A stretch of DNA of 64,000 nucleotides. Origin: JAGKXB01 sp964498835 (GTDB lineage: Bacteria; Pseudomonadota; Gammaproteobacteria; Burkholderiales; Burkholderiaceae_D). The stretch is taken from the NCBI GenBank assembly GCA_964498835.1, contig CAZCIX010000002.1, positions 1 through 64,000 on the forward strand, written 5' to 3'. Positions 33,074 through 42,238 of the stretch are shown here, piece after piece (position 1 is the first letter of the stretch; every line of letters starts with the position of its first letter). Made by a program: the position numbers and the translations under genes. The notes below the pieces were generated by a model. The model searched no databases and was not told where the DNA came from. It worked only from the letters and a program-made list of their open reading frames with translations.

Positions 33074-33114
33074 AAGCCCTTTCTGCAAATACCTTCAAAT
33101 GCAGAATGGGGCTT
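33074..33114. promoter_or_regulatory. Hairpin in the dgkA-maeB interval
   Basis: AAGCCC-T-TTCTGCA, a 12-base loop, then TGCAGAA-T-GGGGCTT: 13 pairs with one internal T-T mismatch and one extra G. It lies between dgkA and maeB without a following T-run. It may end the dgkA transcript or sit in the maeB leader. Confidence 0.5.
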
Positions 33115-33190
33115 CTGATAAAATGTGCGGTTTTCTGCATTTTATTGCCATTATTTTCCCTCTATTGAAAAAACAGGAAGGCTGTATAGC

Positions 33191-35503
33191 ATGGGTTCGT
33201 CATCCGATCGCAAAGAAGAAATCCGTCAACAATTGCGCGTAGCCGCGCTTGAATATCATGAGTTCCCTATGCCTGGGAAGGTCAGTGTCACGCCTACCAA
33301 GCAACTGACCAATCAGCGTGATCTGGCGTTGGCTTATTCGCCTGGTGTTGCTGCTGCTTGTGAAGAAATCGTGGCGGATCCTGCTAATGCTTTTAGGTAT
33401 ACCGCGCGGGGCAATCTGGTGGCGGTGATCAGTAATGGCACGGCTGTACTTGGCTTGGGCAATATTGGGCCGTTGGCTTCCAAGCCTGTGATGGAAGGCA
33501 AGGGCGTGTTGTTTAAAAAATTCGCCGGGATTGATGTCTTCGATCTTGAAATCAATGAATCCGATCCAGATAAATTGTGCGACATCATTGCTTCCTTAGA
33601 GCCAACTTTTGGTGGTGTTAACTTAGAAGATATTAAAGCGCCTGAGTGTTTTGAGATTGAACGCAAATTGCGTGAACGTATGAAAATCCCCGTTTTTCAT
33701 GACGACCAGCACGGAACGGCGATTATTGTTGGTGCAGCGATTCTTAATGGTTTGAAAGTTGTTGGCAAAGATATCAAGCAATGTAAGTTGGTTGTGTCTG
33801 GTGCGGGTGCGGCGGCTTTGGCTTGTTTGGATTTGATCGTCGATCTTGGTTTTCCAATTGAAAACATTTTTGTTACCGATCTGGCTGGTGTGGTTTACAA
33901 GGGTCGTGACGAGTTGATGGATCCGAATAAAGCGCGTTTTGTCCAAGAGACTAGCGCGCGTACTTTGGCAGACCTGATGCCTGGTGCGGATATCTTTTTG
34001 GGTTTGTCCGCTGGCGGTGTATTGAAACCAGAAATGGTCAAAACCATGGCGGATCGTCCTCTGGTGTTGGCTTTGGCCAATCCTACGCCAGAAATTTTGC
34101 CGGAAGAAGTGAAGGCTGTGCGCAGCGATGCAGTGATTGCAACCGGGCGCTCTGATTATCCAAATCAAGTCAATAACGTGCTTTGCTTCCCGTACATTTT
34201 CCGCGGTGCGCTTGATTGCGGTGCCACTACGATTACGCGTGAAATGGAAATTGCCTCGGTGCATGCGATTGCTGAATTAGCGCAGGCTGAGCAGTCCGAC
34301 ATCGTCGCCTCGACTTATGGTATTGCCAATCTTAGTTTTGGCGCGGAATACCTGATTCCCAAACCATTTGATCCACGTTTGATGATGAAAATTGCGCCGG
34401 CGGTTGCCAAAGCGGCGGAAGACTCAGGTGTTGCTTCACGTCCCATTAAAGATATGCAGGCTTATGCTGATCGCTTGCAGCAGTTTGTTTATCGCAGTGG
34501 CACGTTTATGAAGCCAGTTTTCCAAGCGGCTAAGGCGGCGCCTGCGGCCAAAAAACGTATCGTGTTTGCCGAAGGTGAAGAAGAACGCGTATTACGTGCT
34601 GTGCAAATTGTTGTCGATGAGAAATTGGCAAAACCGATATTGGTTGGTCGCCCAGCCGTGTTGGCACAAAGGATTCAAAAATTTGGTTTACGTTTAAAAC
34701 CTGAAATTGACTTTGAAGTGATCAGTCCTGAGTATGATGCGCGTTATCGCGACTATTGGCAGACTTATTTATCGATGACTGCTCGCAAAGGGATCACTGA
34801 GCAATATGCCAGACTAGAAATGCGTCGTCGCCATACCTTGATTGGTTCCATGATGCTGCACAAAGGCGACGCCGATGGCATGATTTGTGGCACTTATGGC
34901 ACGACCAATGTGCATTTGCATTACATCGATCAAGTGTTAGGCAAGCGTGAGGGTGTCAATGTATATGCCGCCATGAATGCATTGATCTTGCCAGAGCGTC
35001 AATTGATGTTGGTTGATACCCATGTCAATGAAAATCCAACTGCAGAACAATTGGCTGAAATCACTTTGTTAGCTGTGCATGAAATGCGTCGTTTGGGCAT
35101 TTATCCACGCGTTGCTTTGTTGTCGCATTCCAATTTTGGTACCAGTGATAGCGAGTCAGCGAAAAAAATGCGTGCCACCTTGTCATTGTTACAAAAAATG
35201 GCGCCAGACTTGGAAGTCGATGGCGAGATGCATGGTGATACTGCGCTTGATTTTGGCAGATTGAAAACCCTGATGCCGGATTCAAAATTAACAGGCGAAC
35301 CTAATTTATTAGTCTTGCCGAATATTGATGTCGCCAATATTTCGTACAACTTGCTGAAAACAGCTGCTGGTAATGGAATCGCCATTGGCCCAATCTTGTT
35401 GGGTTGTTCTAAACCTGTGCATGTGCTGACACCTTCCGCCACGGTACGCCGAATTGTGAATATGACGGCGATGTGTGTGATGGATGCGGTGGCAGAACGT
35501 TAA
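33191..35503 (+). CDS. maeB: NADP-dependent malic enzyme with phosphotransacetylase-like C-terminal domain
   Basis: 770 aa from ATG 33191, with AGGAAG ten bases upstream. The malic enzyme domain (about 15-420) includes YSPGVAAACEEI, VISNGTAVLGLGNIG, FHDDQHGTAIIVGAA (metal binding) and the NADP fold VVSGAGAAALACLDL. The C-terminal phosphate acetyltransferase-like domain (about 440-770) includes RIVFAEGEEERVLRAVQI and LPNIDVANISYNLLK. This domain is usually catalytically inactive and regulatory. The enzyme decarboxylates malate to pyruvate and makes NADPH. Its length is normal for MaeB. Confidence 0.96.
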   Translation: MGSSSDRKEEIRQQLRVAALEYHEFPMPGKVSVTPTKQLTNQRDLALAYSPGVAAACEEIVADPANAFRYTARGNLVAVISNGTAVLGLGNIGPLASKPVMEGKGVLFKKFAGIDVFDLEINESDPDKLCDIIASLEPTFGGVNLEDIKAPECFEIERKLRERMKIPVFHDDQHGTAIIVGAAILNGLKVVGKDIKQCKLVVSGAGAAALACLDLIVDLGFPIENIFVTDLAGVVYKGRDELMDPNKARFVQETSARTLADLMPGADIFLGLSAGGVLKPEMVKTMADRPLVLALANPTPEILPEEVKAVRSDAVIATGRSDYPNQVNNVLCFPYIFRGALDCGATTITREMEIASVHAIAELAQAEQSDIVASTYGIANLSFGAEYLIPKPFDPRLMMKIAPAVAKAAEDSGVASRPIKDMQAYADRLQQFVYRSGTFMKPVFQAAKAAPAAKKRIVFAEGEEERVLRAVQIVVDEKLAKPILVGRPAVLAQRIQKFGLRLKPEIDFEVISPEYDARYRDYWQTYLSMTARKGITEQYARLEMRRRHTLIGSMMLHKGDADGMICGTYGTTNVHLHYIDQVLGKREGVNVYAAMNALILPERQLMLVDTHVNENPTAEQLAEITLLAVHEMRRLGIYPRVALLSHSNFGTSDSESAKKMRATLSLLQKMAPDLEVDGEMHGDTALDFGRLKTLMPDSKLTGEPNLLVLPNIDVANISYNLLKTAAGNGIAIGPILLGCSKPVHVLTPSATVRRIVNMTAMCVMDAVAER

Positions 35504-35533
35504 TCCATATTTAAGGGATTCCAGGGGATAGTA

Positions 35534-36334
35534 GTGATTTCTTTAGCGATGTTGCGTGAGGTATGGAACTTTCGTGATTTCATCCGTGGAAGTGTCAAAC
35601 GCGAATTTCAGTCACGCTATCAAGGCACCCAATTCGGCATGTTTTGGGTGATCGCTCAGCCGTTGGCGATGATTCTGGTTTACACCTTGGTGTTTGCTCA
35701 GCTCATGAAGCCTTCTTTGCCTGGGCATGATACGCCGTTTGCCTATAGCATTTATTTGTGTTCTGGCGTGCTGACTTGGGGTTTGTTTGCTGAGATGCTG
35801 ACGCGTTGTGTGAACATATTTGTTGAAAACGGAAATTTGTTAAAGAAAGTTCGTTTTCCCAAACTATGTTTGCCCATCATTGTGCTGACTTCCAGCTATT
35901 TGCATTTCTCCATTGTCATGGCGCTTTTCTTCGCATTCATGCTGCTGACGGGGACATTTCCTGGCTGGGTGGTGTTGGCGATGATTCCCGTGTTGTTGAT
36001 ACAAGCCGCATTGACCGTTGGGTTGGGTATTTTTCTGGCAACGATTAACGTTTTTTATCGCGATGTCAGCCAATCGATTGCTGTGATTCTGCAATTTTGG
36101 TTTTGGTTAACGCCTGTCGTTTATGCGCCCAAAATTTTGCCGCCCTTGATCAATAATATTCTGGCCTGCAATCCAATTTGGCCTTTAATCGATGCCTACC
36201 ATCGTATTTTTCTCGATCATCAAATGCCAGTATGGAATAGCCTGATTTATCCCTCAGTATTGGCCGCTTTTTTGGTGTTGCTGGGGATGTTGGCATTTTC
36301 AAAATTGCAGGGCGAAATTGTGGATGAGCTGTAA
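35534..36334 (+). CDS. wzm: ABC-2 type polysaccharide exporter permease (Wzm-like)
   Basis: 266 aa from GTG 35534. Six membrane helices. N-terminal SVKREFQSRYQGTQFGMFW and the C-terminal WFWLTPVVYAP and NPIWPLIDAYH segments are typical of O-antigen/capsule ABC-2 permeases. It shares one base with the ATPase gene. Together they would export a finished polysaccharide from the cytoplasm. The gene symbol follows functional analogy. Confidence 0.92.
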   Translation: MISLAMLREVWNFRDFIRGSVKREFQSRYQGTQFGMFWVIAQPLAMILVYTLVFAQLMKPSLPGHDTPFAYSIYLCSGVLTWGLFAEMLTRCVNIFVENGNLLKKVRFPKLCLPIIVLTSSYLHFSIVMALFFAFMLLTGTFPGWVVLAMIPVLLIQAALTVGLGIFLATINVFYRDVSQSIAVILQFWFWLTPVVYAPKILPPLINNILACNPIWPLIDAYHRIFLDHQMPVWNSLIYPSVLAAFLVLLGMLAFSKLQGEIVDEL

Positions 36335-37572
36335 TGGGCTATTTGCGGATAGAAAATGTTGGTAAGGCGTATAAGCGTTATCCCAGGAAATTTGGGCGTA
36401 TGGCCGAATGGCTCGGTTTAGGTAAGCAGCATGAGCTTAAATGGGTGCTGAAGAACATTAACTTTGAAGTCCAGCCAGGCGAAGCCATCGGTTTGATTGG
36501 GATTAATGGTGCGGGTAAAAGTACCTTGCTCAAAATCATCGCTGGTACCGCGCGTCCAACGACTGGCAATGTTGTGGTTGGTGGTCGGATTGCTGCATTG
36601 TTAGAGTTAGGATTGGGCTTCAATCCCGATTTTACTGGTCGTCAAAATGTGTATATGGCGGCGCAATTGCATGGTTTAAGCAGTGATGAGATCGCCGGCA
36701 AGATGCGAGAAATCGAGGATTTTGCTGAAATTGGTGATTACATTGACCAACCAGTGCGCACGTATTCCAGTGGTATGCAGGTGAGACTGGCTTTCAGCGT
36801 GGCCACTGCTCAACGTCCAGAAATCTTGATTGTCGATGAAGCCTTGTCTGTGGGTGATAGCTATTTCCAACACAAAAGTTTTGACCGTATTCGCAAATTC
36901 CGTGAGCAGGGAACAACCTTATTGTTCGTTTCGCATAGTCCTGGTGCCATCAAGAGTTTGTGCAATCGCGCGATTTTGATCGATCAAGGTGGTGTGGTGC
37001 GGGATGATGTGCCGGAACTGGTGCTGGATTATTACAACGCCATGATTGCCAAGCAGCAGGTTGATTATGCGATTCTGCAAGAAGAGCAGGCGACGGGTGG
37101 GGGTACCGCCACGATGCGCTCCGGGTCGCGAGAAGCGCAAATTACCAAGGTGGATTTGCTGGTAGATGGCAAATCAGTCCGCGCGATTTCCAGCGGTGAT
37201 CGCGTGGTGTTGCAGGTGGCCGGGGTTGCCCATGCAGCGATTGAGGAGTTGACGGTTGGGATGTTAATTCGCGATCGTTTGGGGAATGATGTGTTCGGCA
37301 CCAATACGTTTCATCACGAAAATAGCCGTACGTCGTTGCAGGCCAACGAGCCGTTTTTGTTGGAATTTGATTTCCCTTCATTACGCCTAGGAGTTGGCAG
37401 TTTCAGCATCACGATTGCCTTGCACAGCCGCGATGTGCATGTTGCAGCCAATTACGATTGGTGGGATCGTGCCTTGGTGTTTCAGGTGATGCCGGGTAAT
37501 GCGCCGATTTCGATAGGAGTATGTGATTTTCCGGTAACGGTGGATTGGCGTGTAAGTGATCCCATGCCTTAA
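36334..37572 (+). CDS. wzt: Polysaccharide exporter ATPase with carbohydrate-binding C-terminus (Wzt-like)
   Basis: 412 aa. The nucleotide-binding domain (1-245) has Walker A GINGAGKSTLLK, the signature YSSGMQVRLAFS, Walker B ILIVDEALSVGD and H-loop LFVSHSPGAIKSL. Residues about 275-412 form the extra beta-sandwich domain of Wzt proteins (VDLLVDGKSVRAI, HHENSRTSLQ, DVHVAANYDWWDRAL). In characterised systems that domain recognises the terminal modification of the O-antigen chain. This implies chain-length control by a capping group, although no capping enzyme is visible nearby. Confidence 0.93.
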   Translation: MGYLRIENVGKAYKRYPRKFGRMAEWLGLGKQHELKWVLKNINFEVQPGEAIGLIGINGAGKSTLLKIIAGTARPTTGNVVVGGRIAALLELGLGFNPDFTGRQNVYMAAQLHGLSSDEIAGKMREIEDFAEIGDYIDQPVRTYSSGMQVRLAFSVATAQRPEILIVDEALSVGDSYFQHKSFDRIRKFREQGTTLLFVSHSPGAIKSLCNRAILIDQGGVVRDDVPELVLDYYNAMIAKQQVDYAILQEEQATGGGTATMRSGSREAQITKVDLLVDGKSVRAISSGDRVVLQVAGVAHAAIEELTVGMLIRDRLGNDVFGTNTFHHENSRTSLQANEPFLLEFDFPSLRLGVGSFSITIALHSRDVHVAANYDWWDRALVFQVMPGNAPISIGVCDFPVTVDWRVSDPMP

Positions 37573-37650
37573 TTGCTTATCAATTTTATAAAACATTATT
37601 AACTATGATGAAGACAAAAACAGCGGTGATTACCGGCATCACCGGACAAG

Positions 37651-37750
37651 NNNNNNNNNNNNNNNNNNNNNNNNNNNNNNNNNNNNNNNNNNNNNNNNNN
37701 NNNNNNNNNNNNNNNNNNNNNNNNNNNNNNNNNNNNNNNNNNNNNNNNNN
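37651..37750. other. 100-N scaffold gap with 55-bp overlapping ends
   Basis: Exactly 100 Ns. The 55 bases at 37596-37650 are identical to those at 37751-37805 and include the gmd start codon. As with the first gap, the contigs overlap and nothing is missing; the start of gmd seems duplicated only because of this. Confidence 0.93.
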
Positions 37751-37759
37751 TTATTAACT

Positions 37760-38803
37760 ATGATGAAGACAAAAACAGCGGTGATTACCGGCATCACCGG
37801 ACAAGATGGTGCGTATTTGGCGGAGTTTTTGCTGAAGCGGGGTTACACCGTGTTTGGCACCTATCGCCGCACCAGTTCGGTGAATTTCTGGCGGATTGAA
37901 GAGCTGGGCATTAGCCAGCATCCCAATTTGAAACTGGTTGAATATGATTTGACCGATTTGAGTGCCAGCATTCGTTTGTTGCAGGCAGCCGAACCGTCGG
38001 AAGTGTATAACCTGGCGGCGCAAAGTTTTGTCGGGGTGTCGTTTGATCAACCGGTGACGACGGCAGAAATTACTGGTGTTGGTGTAGTCAATTTGTTGGA
38101 GGCAATCCGCATCGTTAATCCGCAAATACGCTTTTATCAAGCTTCTACTTCAGAAATGTTTGGTAAGGTGCAAGCCATTCCTCAAGTTGAAGAAACGCCG
38201 TTTTATCCACGTAGTCCGTATGGCGTCGCCAAGTTGTATGCGCATTGGATGACGATTAATTATCGTGAGTCGTACGGCATTTTTGGTGCGTGCGGGATTT
38301 TGTTTAATCATGAATCGCCATTGCGCGGACGGGAATTTGTCACCAGAAAGATTACCGATTCCGTCGCCAAAATCAGCTTAGGCAAGCTGGATGTGCTGGA
38401 GCTGGGCAATTTGGATGCCAAACGCGATTGGGGTTATGCGCAGGAATATATCGAAGGCATGTGGCGCATGTTGCAGGTTGATGAGCCTGATACCTATGTT
38501 TTGGCGACTAATCGTACCGAATCGGTGCGTGATTTCGTGACCATGGCATTTAAAGCGACGGGCGTGACCATCGTTTGGCAAGGTAGTGCTGAGCAAGAAA
38601 CAGGCAGTTGTCAGCAAACTGGCAAAGTACTGGTGCGTGTGAATCCTAAATTCTATCGCCCAGCAGAAGTGGAATTGTTAATCGGCAATCCCGCCAAAGC
38701 CAAAGCAAAGCTCGGTTGGGAGCCTAAAACAACGCTTGAAGAGCTGTGCCAAATGATGGTGAAAGAGGATATCCGTCGTAACCAGCAGGGCTTTTCTTTT
38801 TAG
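37760..38803 (+). CDS. gmd: GDP-mannose 4,6-dehydratase
   Basis: 347 aa. Short-chain dehydrogenase fold with GITGQDGAYLAEFLL, the RRTSSVNFWRIEEL segment, STSEMFGKVQ, the catalytic YPRSPYGVAKLYAHW (YxxxK) and FNHESPLRGREFVTRKI. It converts GDP-D-mannose to GDP-4-keto-6-deoxymannose in the cytoplasm, using bound NADP. The product goes to the reductase encoded next. The copy of its first codons at 37605-37650 is the assembly overlap, not a second gene. Confidence 0.96.
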   Translation: MMKTKTAVITGITGQDGAYLAEFLLKRGYTVFGTYRRTSSVNFWRIEELGISQHPNLKLVEYDLTDLSASIRLLQAAEPSEVYNLAAQSFVGVSFDQPVTTAEITGVGVVNLLEAIRIVNPQIRFYQASTSEMFGKVQAIPQVEETPFYPRSPYGVAKLYAHWMTINYRESYGIFGACGILFNHESPLRGREFVTRKITDSVAKISLGKLDVLELGNLDAKRDWGYAQEYIEGMWRMLQVDEPDTYVLATNRTESVRDFVTMAFKATGVTIVWQGSAEQETGSCQQTGKVLVRVNPKFYRPAEVELLIGNPAKAKAKLGWEPKTTLEELCQMMVKEDIRRNQQGFSF

Positions 38804-38829
38804 TTGTTTAACTAAATAAAACTAAACAA

Positions 38830-39723
38830 ATGACTTCCAAACGCGTCTTGATCACAGGATTACACGGATTTACTGGCCATTATTTGGCACAGGAATTGCG
38901 TGCGGCGGGCTATCGTGTTTTTGGGACGACGATTGAAAGCGCATCCGCAGTGGATGATGTGTTTACTGTTGATTTGTGTGATCGCATTCGTGTGGTGGAA
39001 GTTGTAGAGTTTGTACAGCCCGACATGGTGGTGCATTTGGCAGCGATTGCTTTTGTCGCGCATACCGACGTGCAAGCCATGTATGGCGTCAACATTGTCG
39101 GTACGCGTAATTTGTTGGAAGCATTGGCAGCTAATACAAAAACGCCTAGCGCTGTATTGCTAGCCAGCAGCGCTAATGTATACGGCAATGCCGAACAGGA
39201 AGTGCTGGATGAAAACACGGTATTAGCGCCGATGAATGATTATGCCGTGAGCAAAATGGCGATGGAACACATGGCCCGTTTGTGGCGTGATCGTTTACCT
39301 ATAGTGATTGCACGGCCTTTTAATTACACTGGTGTGGGGCAGACTGATAATTTTCTTTTGCCCAAAATCGTGGCGCATTTTCGTCGTCAGGCGAGTGAAA
39401 TTGAATTGGGCAACCTGGATGTCGCACGTGATTTTTCAGATGTGCGCATGGTGGTACAGGCTTATCGCCGTTTGCTTGAAGTCGCACCTGTGGGCGAAAC
39501 GTTTAATGTGTGTTCTGGTGTGGCGTATTCCATTGATCAAATACTCGCCATGTTGTCGGATATGGCTGGCTATCGCATCAAAGTCAACGTCAATCCCGCA
39601 TTTTGTCGTGCCAACGAAGTCAAGCGTTTATTGGGCAATAACGCCAAATTGTTAAACACGATAGGGGATTTGGCGCCAATTTCTTTGTCTGAAACCCTGT
39701 CCTGGATGTTACATGCAGCATGA
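38830..39723 (+). CDS. rmd: GDP-6-deoxyhexose reductase (Rmd-like SDR)
   Basis: 297 aa. Extended SDR with nucleotide motif ITGLHGFTGHYLAQEL, HLAAIAFVAH, ASSANVYGNAEQ and catalytic YAVSKMAMEHMARL. RPFNYTGVGQTDNFLLPKI is typical of GDP-4-keto-6-deoxymannose reductases. Paired with Gmd it most likely makes GDP-D-rhamnose; GDP-6-deoxy-talose is an alternative. The stop overlaps the next glycosyltransferase as ATGA. Confidence 0.82.
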   Translation: MTSKRVLITGLHGFTGHYLAQELRAAGYRVFGTTIESASAVDDVFTVDLCDRIRVVEVVEFVQPDMVVHLAAIAFVAHTDVQAMYGVNIVGTRNLLEALAANTKTPSAVLLASSANVYGNAEQEVLDENTVLAPMNDYAVSKMAMEHMARLWRDRLPIVIARPFNYTGVGQTDNFLLPKIVAHFRRQASEIELGNLDVARDFSDVRMVVQAYRRLLEVAPVGETFNVCSGVAYSIDQILAMLSDMAGYRIKVNVNPAFCRANEVKRLLGNNAKLLNTIGDLAPISLSETLSWMLHAA

Positions 39724-40886
39724 GTAATGGCGCTATCCGTGTCGGTTTGAGCACGTCTACCATTGAACCCACTTTGACACATGGGCGCTTGGATGGCATT
39801 GGTGTGTATACCAATGCGTTGTTGCAGGGTTTATCGTCTCCGGCTGTTGCGGCTGATATTGCTCAGGTTCAAGGATTTTCTTTTCCCCATCTCTCATTTC
39901 GTCAAGGTGCTGCTGCCGCTCAGTTTACGGTTGGGCGTCCCATGCCGTATTCTTTTGTCTTGTCATCTGTGATTGATAGTTTGACGCCAAAAGCGATCAA
40001 GCACCGTATGCCCGTACTAGCGGATGTCGTGCATGTAACTGATTACCGGATTATTCGGATGAATTGCCCAATCGTGGCGACTTTGCATGATGCGATTCCC
40101 CTGCAATATCCAGAGTGGTGTAGTCCAAGATTACGTCAGCAGAAAAATTGGTTGCAAAAAAAAGCAGCTCAAAAAGCCGATCATGTGATTGCCTTATCGC
40201 ATTTTTCAGTATTGGAATTAGTCAAATTTTTTGGCATCAATGAGCAACGTATTACCGTTGTTCCCTGCGGTGTTGCAGATGAGTGGTTGCAAGCACCGGC
40301 GCAGGATGCGGTGGAAGCGACGCTTGCGCAACATGGCTTACAGCCAGGATATTTTTTGTTTGTCGGCACTTTGCAGCCACGCAAAAACATTGAACGGATT
40401 TTGATGGCGTATCTGGGGTTGCCGGCAGAAATACGGGCAGTGCGTCAATTGGTCATTGTTGGACGTGCTGGTTGGCAGTGTGACTTGTTAATCAAGAAAA
40501 TCCTAGCTGCGCAGCAGTGTGGTGAGCATGTAGTGTGGTTGAATAGCTTGAGTAGCGGAGAGCAATTGCGTCATGTGTATAAAGCAGCGGGGGTGTTTGT
40601 TTTCCCCTCTTTGCATGAAGGATTCGGTATACCCGTGACGGAGGCATTTGCCTCTGGCGTGCCGGTGGTGACGTCAAATACCACTTCTTTGCCTGAGGTA
40701 TCGGCAGGTGCAGCGATAGAAGTTTCTCCGCTGGCGATCAATGAAATTGGGACTGCTATGTTGGATTTGGTGCGTGATGAGCAACTTAGAGCACGTTGTA
40801 TTGCAGCAGGTTTACAACGCGCATCGCAATTAAGCTGGCGTCACACGATTGAAAAAACTATTGATGTATATCGTTCGGTTTTATAA
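39720..40886 (+). CDS. Family 4 glycosyltransferase
   Basis: 388 aa GT-B fold. The N-terminal domain begins with IRVGLSTSTIEPTLTHG and includes ATLHDAIPLQYPEW. The C-terminal nucleotide-sugar domain has FLFVGTLQPRKNIERI and the E-x7-E region FPSLHEGFGIPVTEAFASG. It resembles GDP-mannose or GDP-rhamnose-using transferases of A-band-like O-antigen loci. It probably extends the polysaccharide exported by Wzm/Wzt. It is followed by a REP-like element. Confidence 0.87.
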   Translation: MSNGAIRVGLSTSTIEPTLTHGRLDGIGVYTNALLQGLSSPAVAADIAQVQGFSFPHLSFRQGAAAAQFTVGRPMPYSFVLSSVIDSLTPKAIKHRMPVLADVVHVTDYRIIRMNCPIVATLHDAIPLQYPEWCSPRLRQQKNWLQKKAAQKADHVIALSHFSVLELVKFFGINEQRITVVPCGVADEWLQAPAQDAVEATLAQHGLQPGYFLFVGTLQPRKNIERILMAYLGLPAEIRAVRQLVIVGRAGWQCDLLIKKILAAQQCGEHVVWLNSLSSGEQLRHVYKAAGVFVFPSLHEGFGIPVTEAFASGVPVVTSNTTSLPEVSAGAAIEVSPLAINEIGTAMLDLVRDEQLRARCIAAGLQRASQLSWRHTIEKTIDVYRSVL

Positions 40887-40918
40887 ATATTCTTTAACCG
40901 AGATTGTGTCCATGAACC

Positions 40919-41015
40919 TCCGTCGTTCCCGCGGGTTTAGGCGGGAATCCAGCGTCTTTCGTTGTTTACTGCTAAAGCCACTGGGTCCCCGACTAAAGCA
41001 CTCGGGGACGACGGA
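40919..41015. repeat. REP-like palindromic element
   Basis: Left arm TCCGTCGTTCCCGCGGG then GGCGGGAATCCAG; right arm CACTGGGTCCCCGA and TCGGGGACGACGGA. It folds into a long hairpin and fills most of the 208-bp space between two glycosyltransferase genes. The first 38 bases match the 44991 copy at 36 positions. Confidence 0.85.
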
Positions 41016-41094
41016 GTGTGAGGCTGGAGTTAATAGATAATCTTGGTTTAAATATTCTTATCTCCTTTTTACTTAATCTTGCCGAGTTATCCTG

Positions 41095-42228
41095 ATGCGC
41101 GTATTACATTTTTATAAGACGTATTACCCAGATTCCGTCGGCGGGGTGGAGCAATTCATACGTCAATTGTGCAAGGGGACAGCAGAATATGGCATGGTGA
41201 ATGAAGTACTGACGTTGACCAGGCATCACAAAAAAGATTCCTCAATCGAATTTGAAGGACATGTTGTCCACCAGGTTGCCATGGATTTTGAAATTGCTTC
41301 GACGCGGTTTTCCGTACGAGCGATTGCAAAACTGGCCGAGCTGGCGCGGCAATGCGACATCATTCATTATCATTTTCCTTGGCCTTTCATGGATTTGGCG
41401 CATTTTTTAGCCAGAGTGAAGAAGCCCAGCGTAGTGACTTATCACTCCGATATTATCCGGCAGCAAGCTTTGCTCAAATTCTATAGGCCGTTGAAACGAT
41501 GTTTCTTAAAAAGTGTGGATTGCATCGCAGCGACTTCACCTAATTACTTTTCGACCAGTCATGTTTTAGAGCATTATAAAGACAAGGTGACGGTGATTCC
41601 GATTGGTTTGGATAAAGGTATTTATCCTCAACCTGAGACAGAGCGTGTACTCAAGTGGCAACAACGTTTTCCCAAACCCTTCTTTTTGTTCGTTGGCGTG
41701 CTGCGTTATTACAAGGGTTTACATATTCTGTTGGAAGCTGTGAAGGGGACGGATTATCCAGTCGTGATTGTCGGCGCAGGTCCGATTGAGCAGGAATTAA
41801 AACGCCATGCGCAGGATTTGGGTTTGAGTAATGTGATTTTTCTGGGTGCGATAGCAGAAGAAGACAAAGTGGCTTTGTTGCAACTATGTTTTGCAGTCGC
41901 GTTTCCTTCGCATTTGCGTTCTGAGGCATTTGGTATTTCGTTGCTGGAAGGCGCGATGTATGGCAAGCCGATGATTTCTAGCGAAATTGGTACCGGAACC
42001 AGTTACATCAATATTCATGGCGAGACTGGGTTGGTGGTGCCACCTGGCGATGCTTCAGCATTCCGTACCGCAATGCGTTCTTTGTGGGAAAACCCCGACC
42101 TTGCCAGTGAAATGGGTAAACGTGCCGAAGCCAGGTATTGGGCGTTATTTACCGCCAGTAAAATGGCCGAAAGCTACGCAGCCTTATATCGTCGCCTGCT
42201 AAAAGAAGATCAACCTTCGTCATTCTAA
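41095..42228 (+). CDS. Family 4 glycosyltransferase
   Basis: 377 aa GT-B fold. N-terminus YKTYYPDSVGGVEQFIRQL, then HYHFPWPFMDLAHF and VVTYHSDIIRQ. C-terminal domain FLFVGVLRYYKGLHILLEAV and HLRSEAFGISLLEGAMYGKP, the donor-binding EX7E region. It is WbpZ/WbpY-like, fitting a D-rhamnan or mannan-type chain. A REP-like element separates it from the rest of the cluster, and polA follows ten bases downstream. Confidence 0.88.
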   Translation: MRVLHFYKTYYPDSVGGVEQFIRQLCKGTAEYGMVNEVLTLTRHHKKDSSIEFEGHVVHQVAMDFEIASTRFSVRAIAKLAELARQCDIIHYHFPWPFMDLAHFLARVKKPSVVTYHSDIIRQQALLKFYRPLKRCFLKSVDCIAATSPNYFSTSHVLEHYKDKVTVIPIGLDKGIYPQPETERVLKWQQRFPKPFFLFVGVLRYYKGLHILLEAVKGTDYPVVIVGAGPIEQELKRHAQDLGLSNVIFLGAIAEEDKVALLQLCFAVAFPSHLRSEAFGISLLEGAMYGKPMISSEIGTGTSYINIHGETGLVVPPGDASAFRTAMRSLWENPDLASEMGKRAEARYWALFTASKMAESYAALYRRLLKEDQPSSF

Positions 42229-42238
42229 AAACAAAATT

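Noticed and set aside
33623..34264. 213-aa minus-strand frame inside maeB
   Set aside because: Antisense to conserved malic enzyme motifs, with no domain of its own.
37605..37650. A second, truncated gmd gene
   Set aside because: It is the 55-bp contig overlap before the N run, not a biological duplicate.
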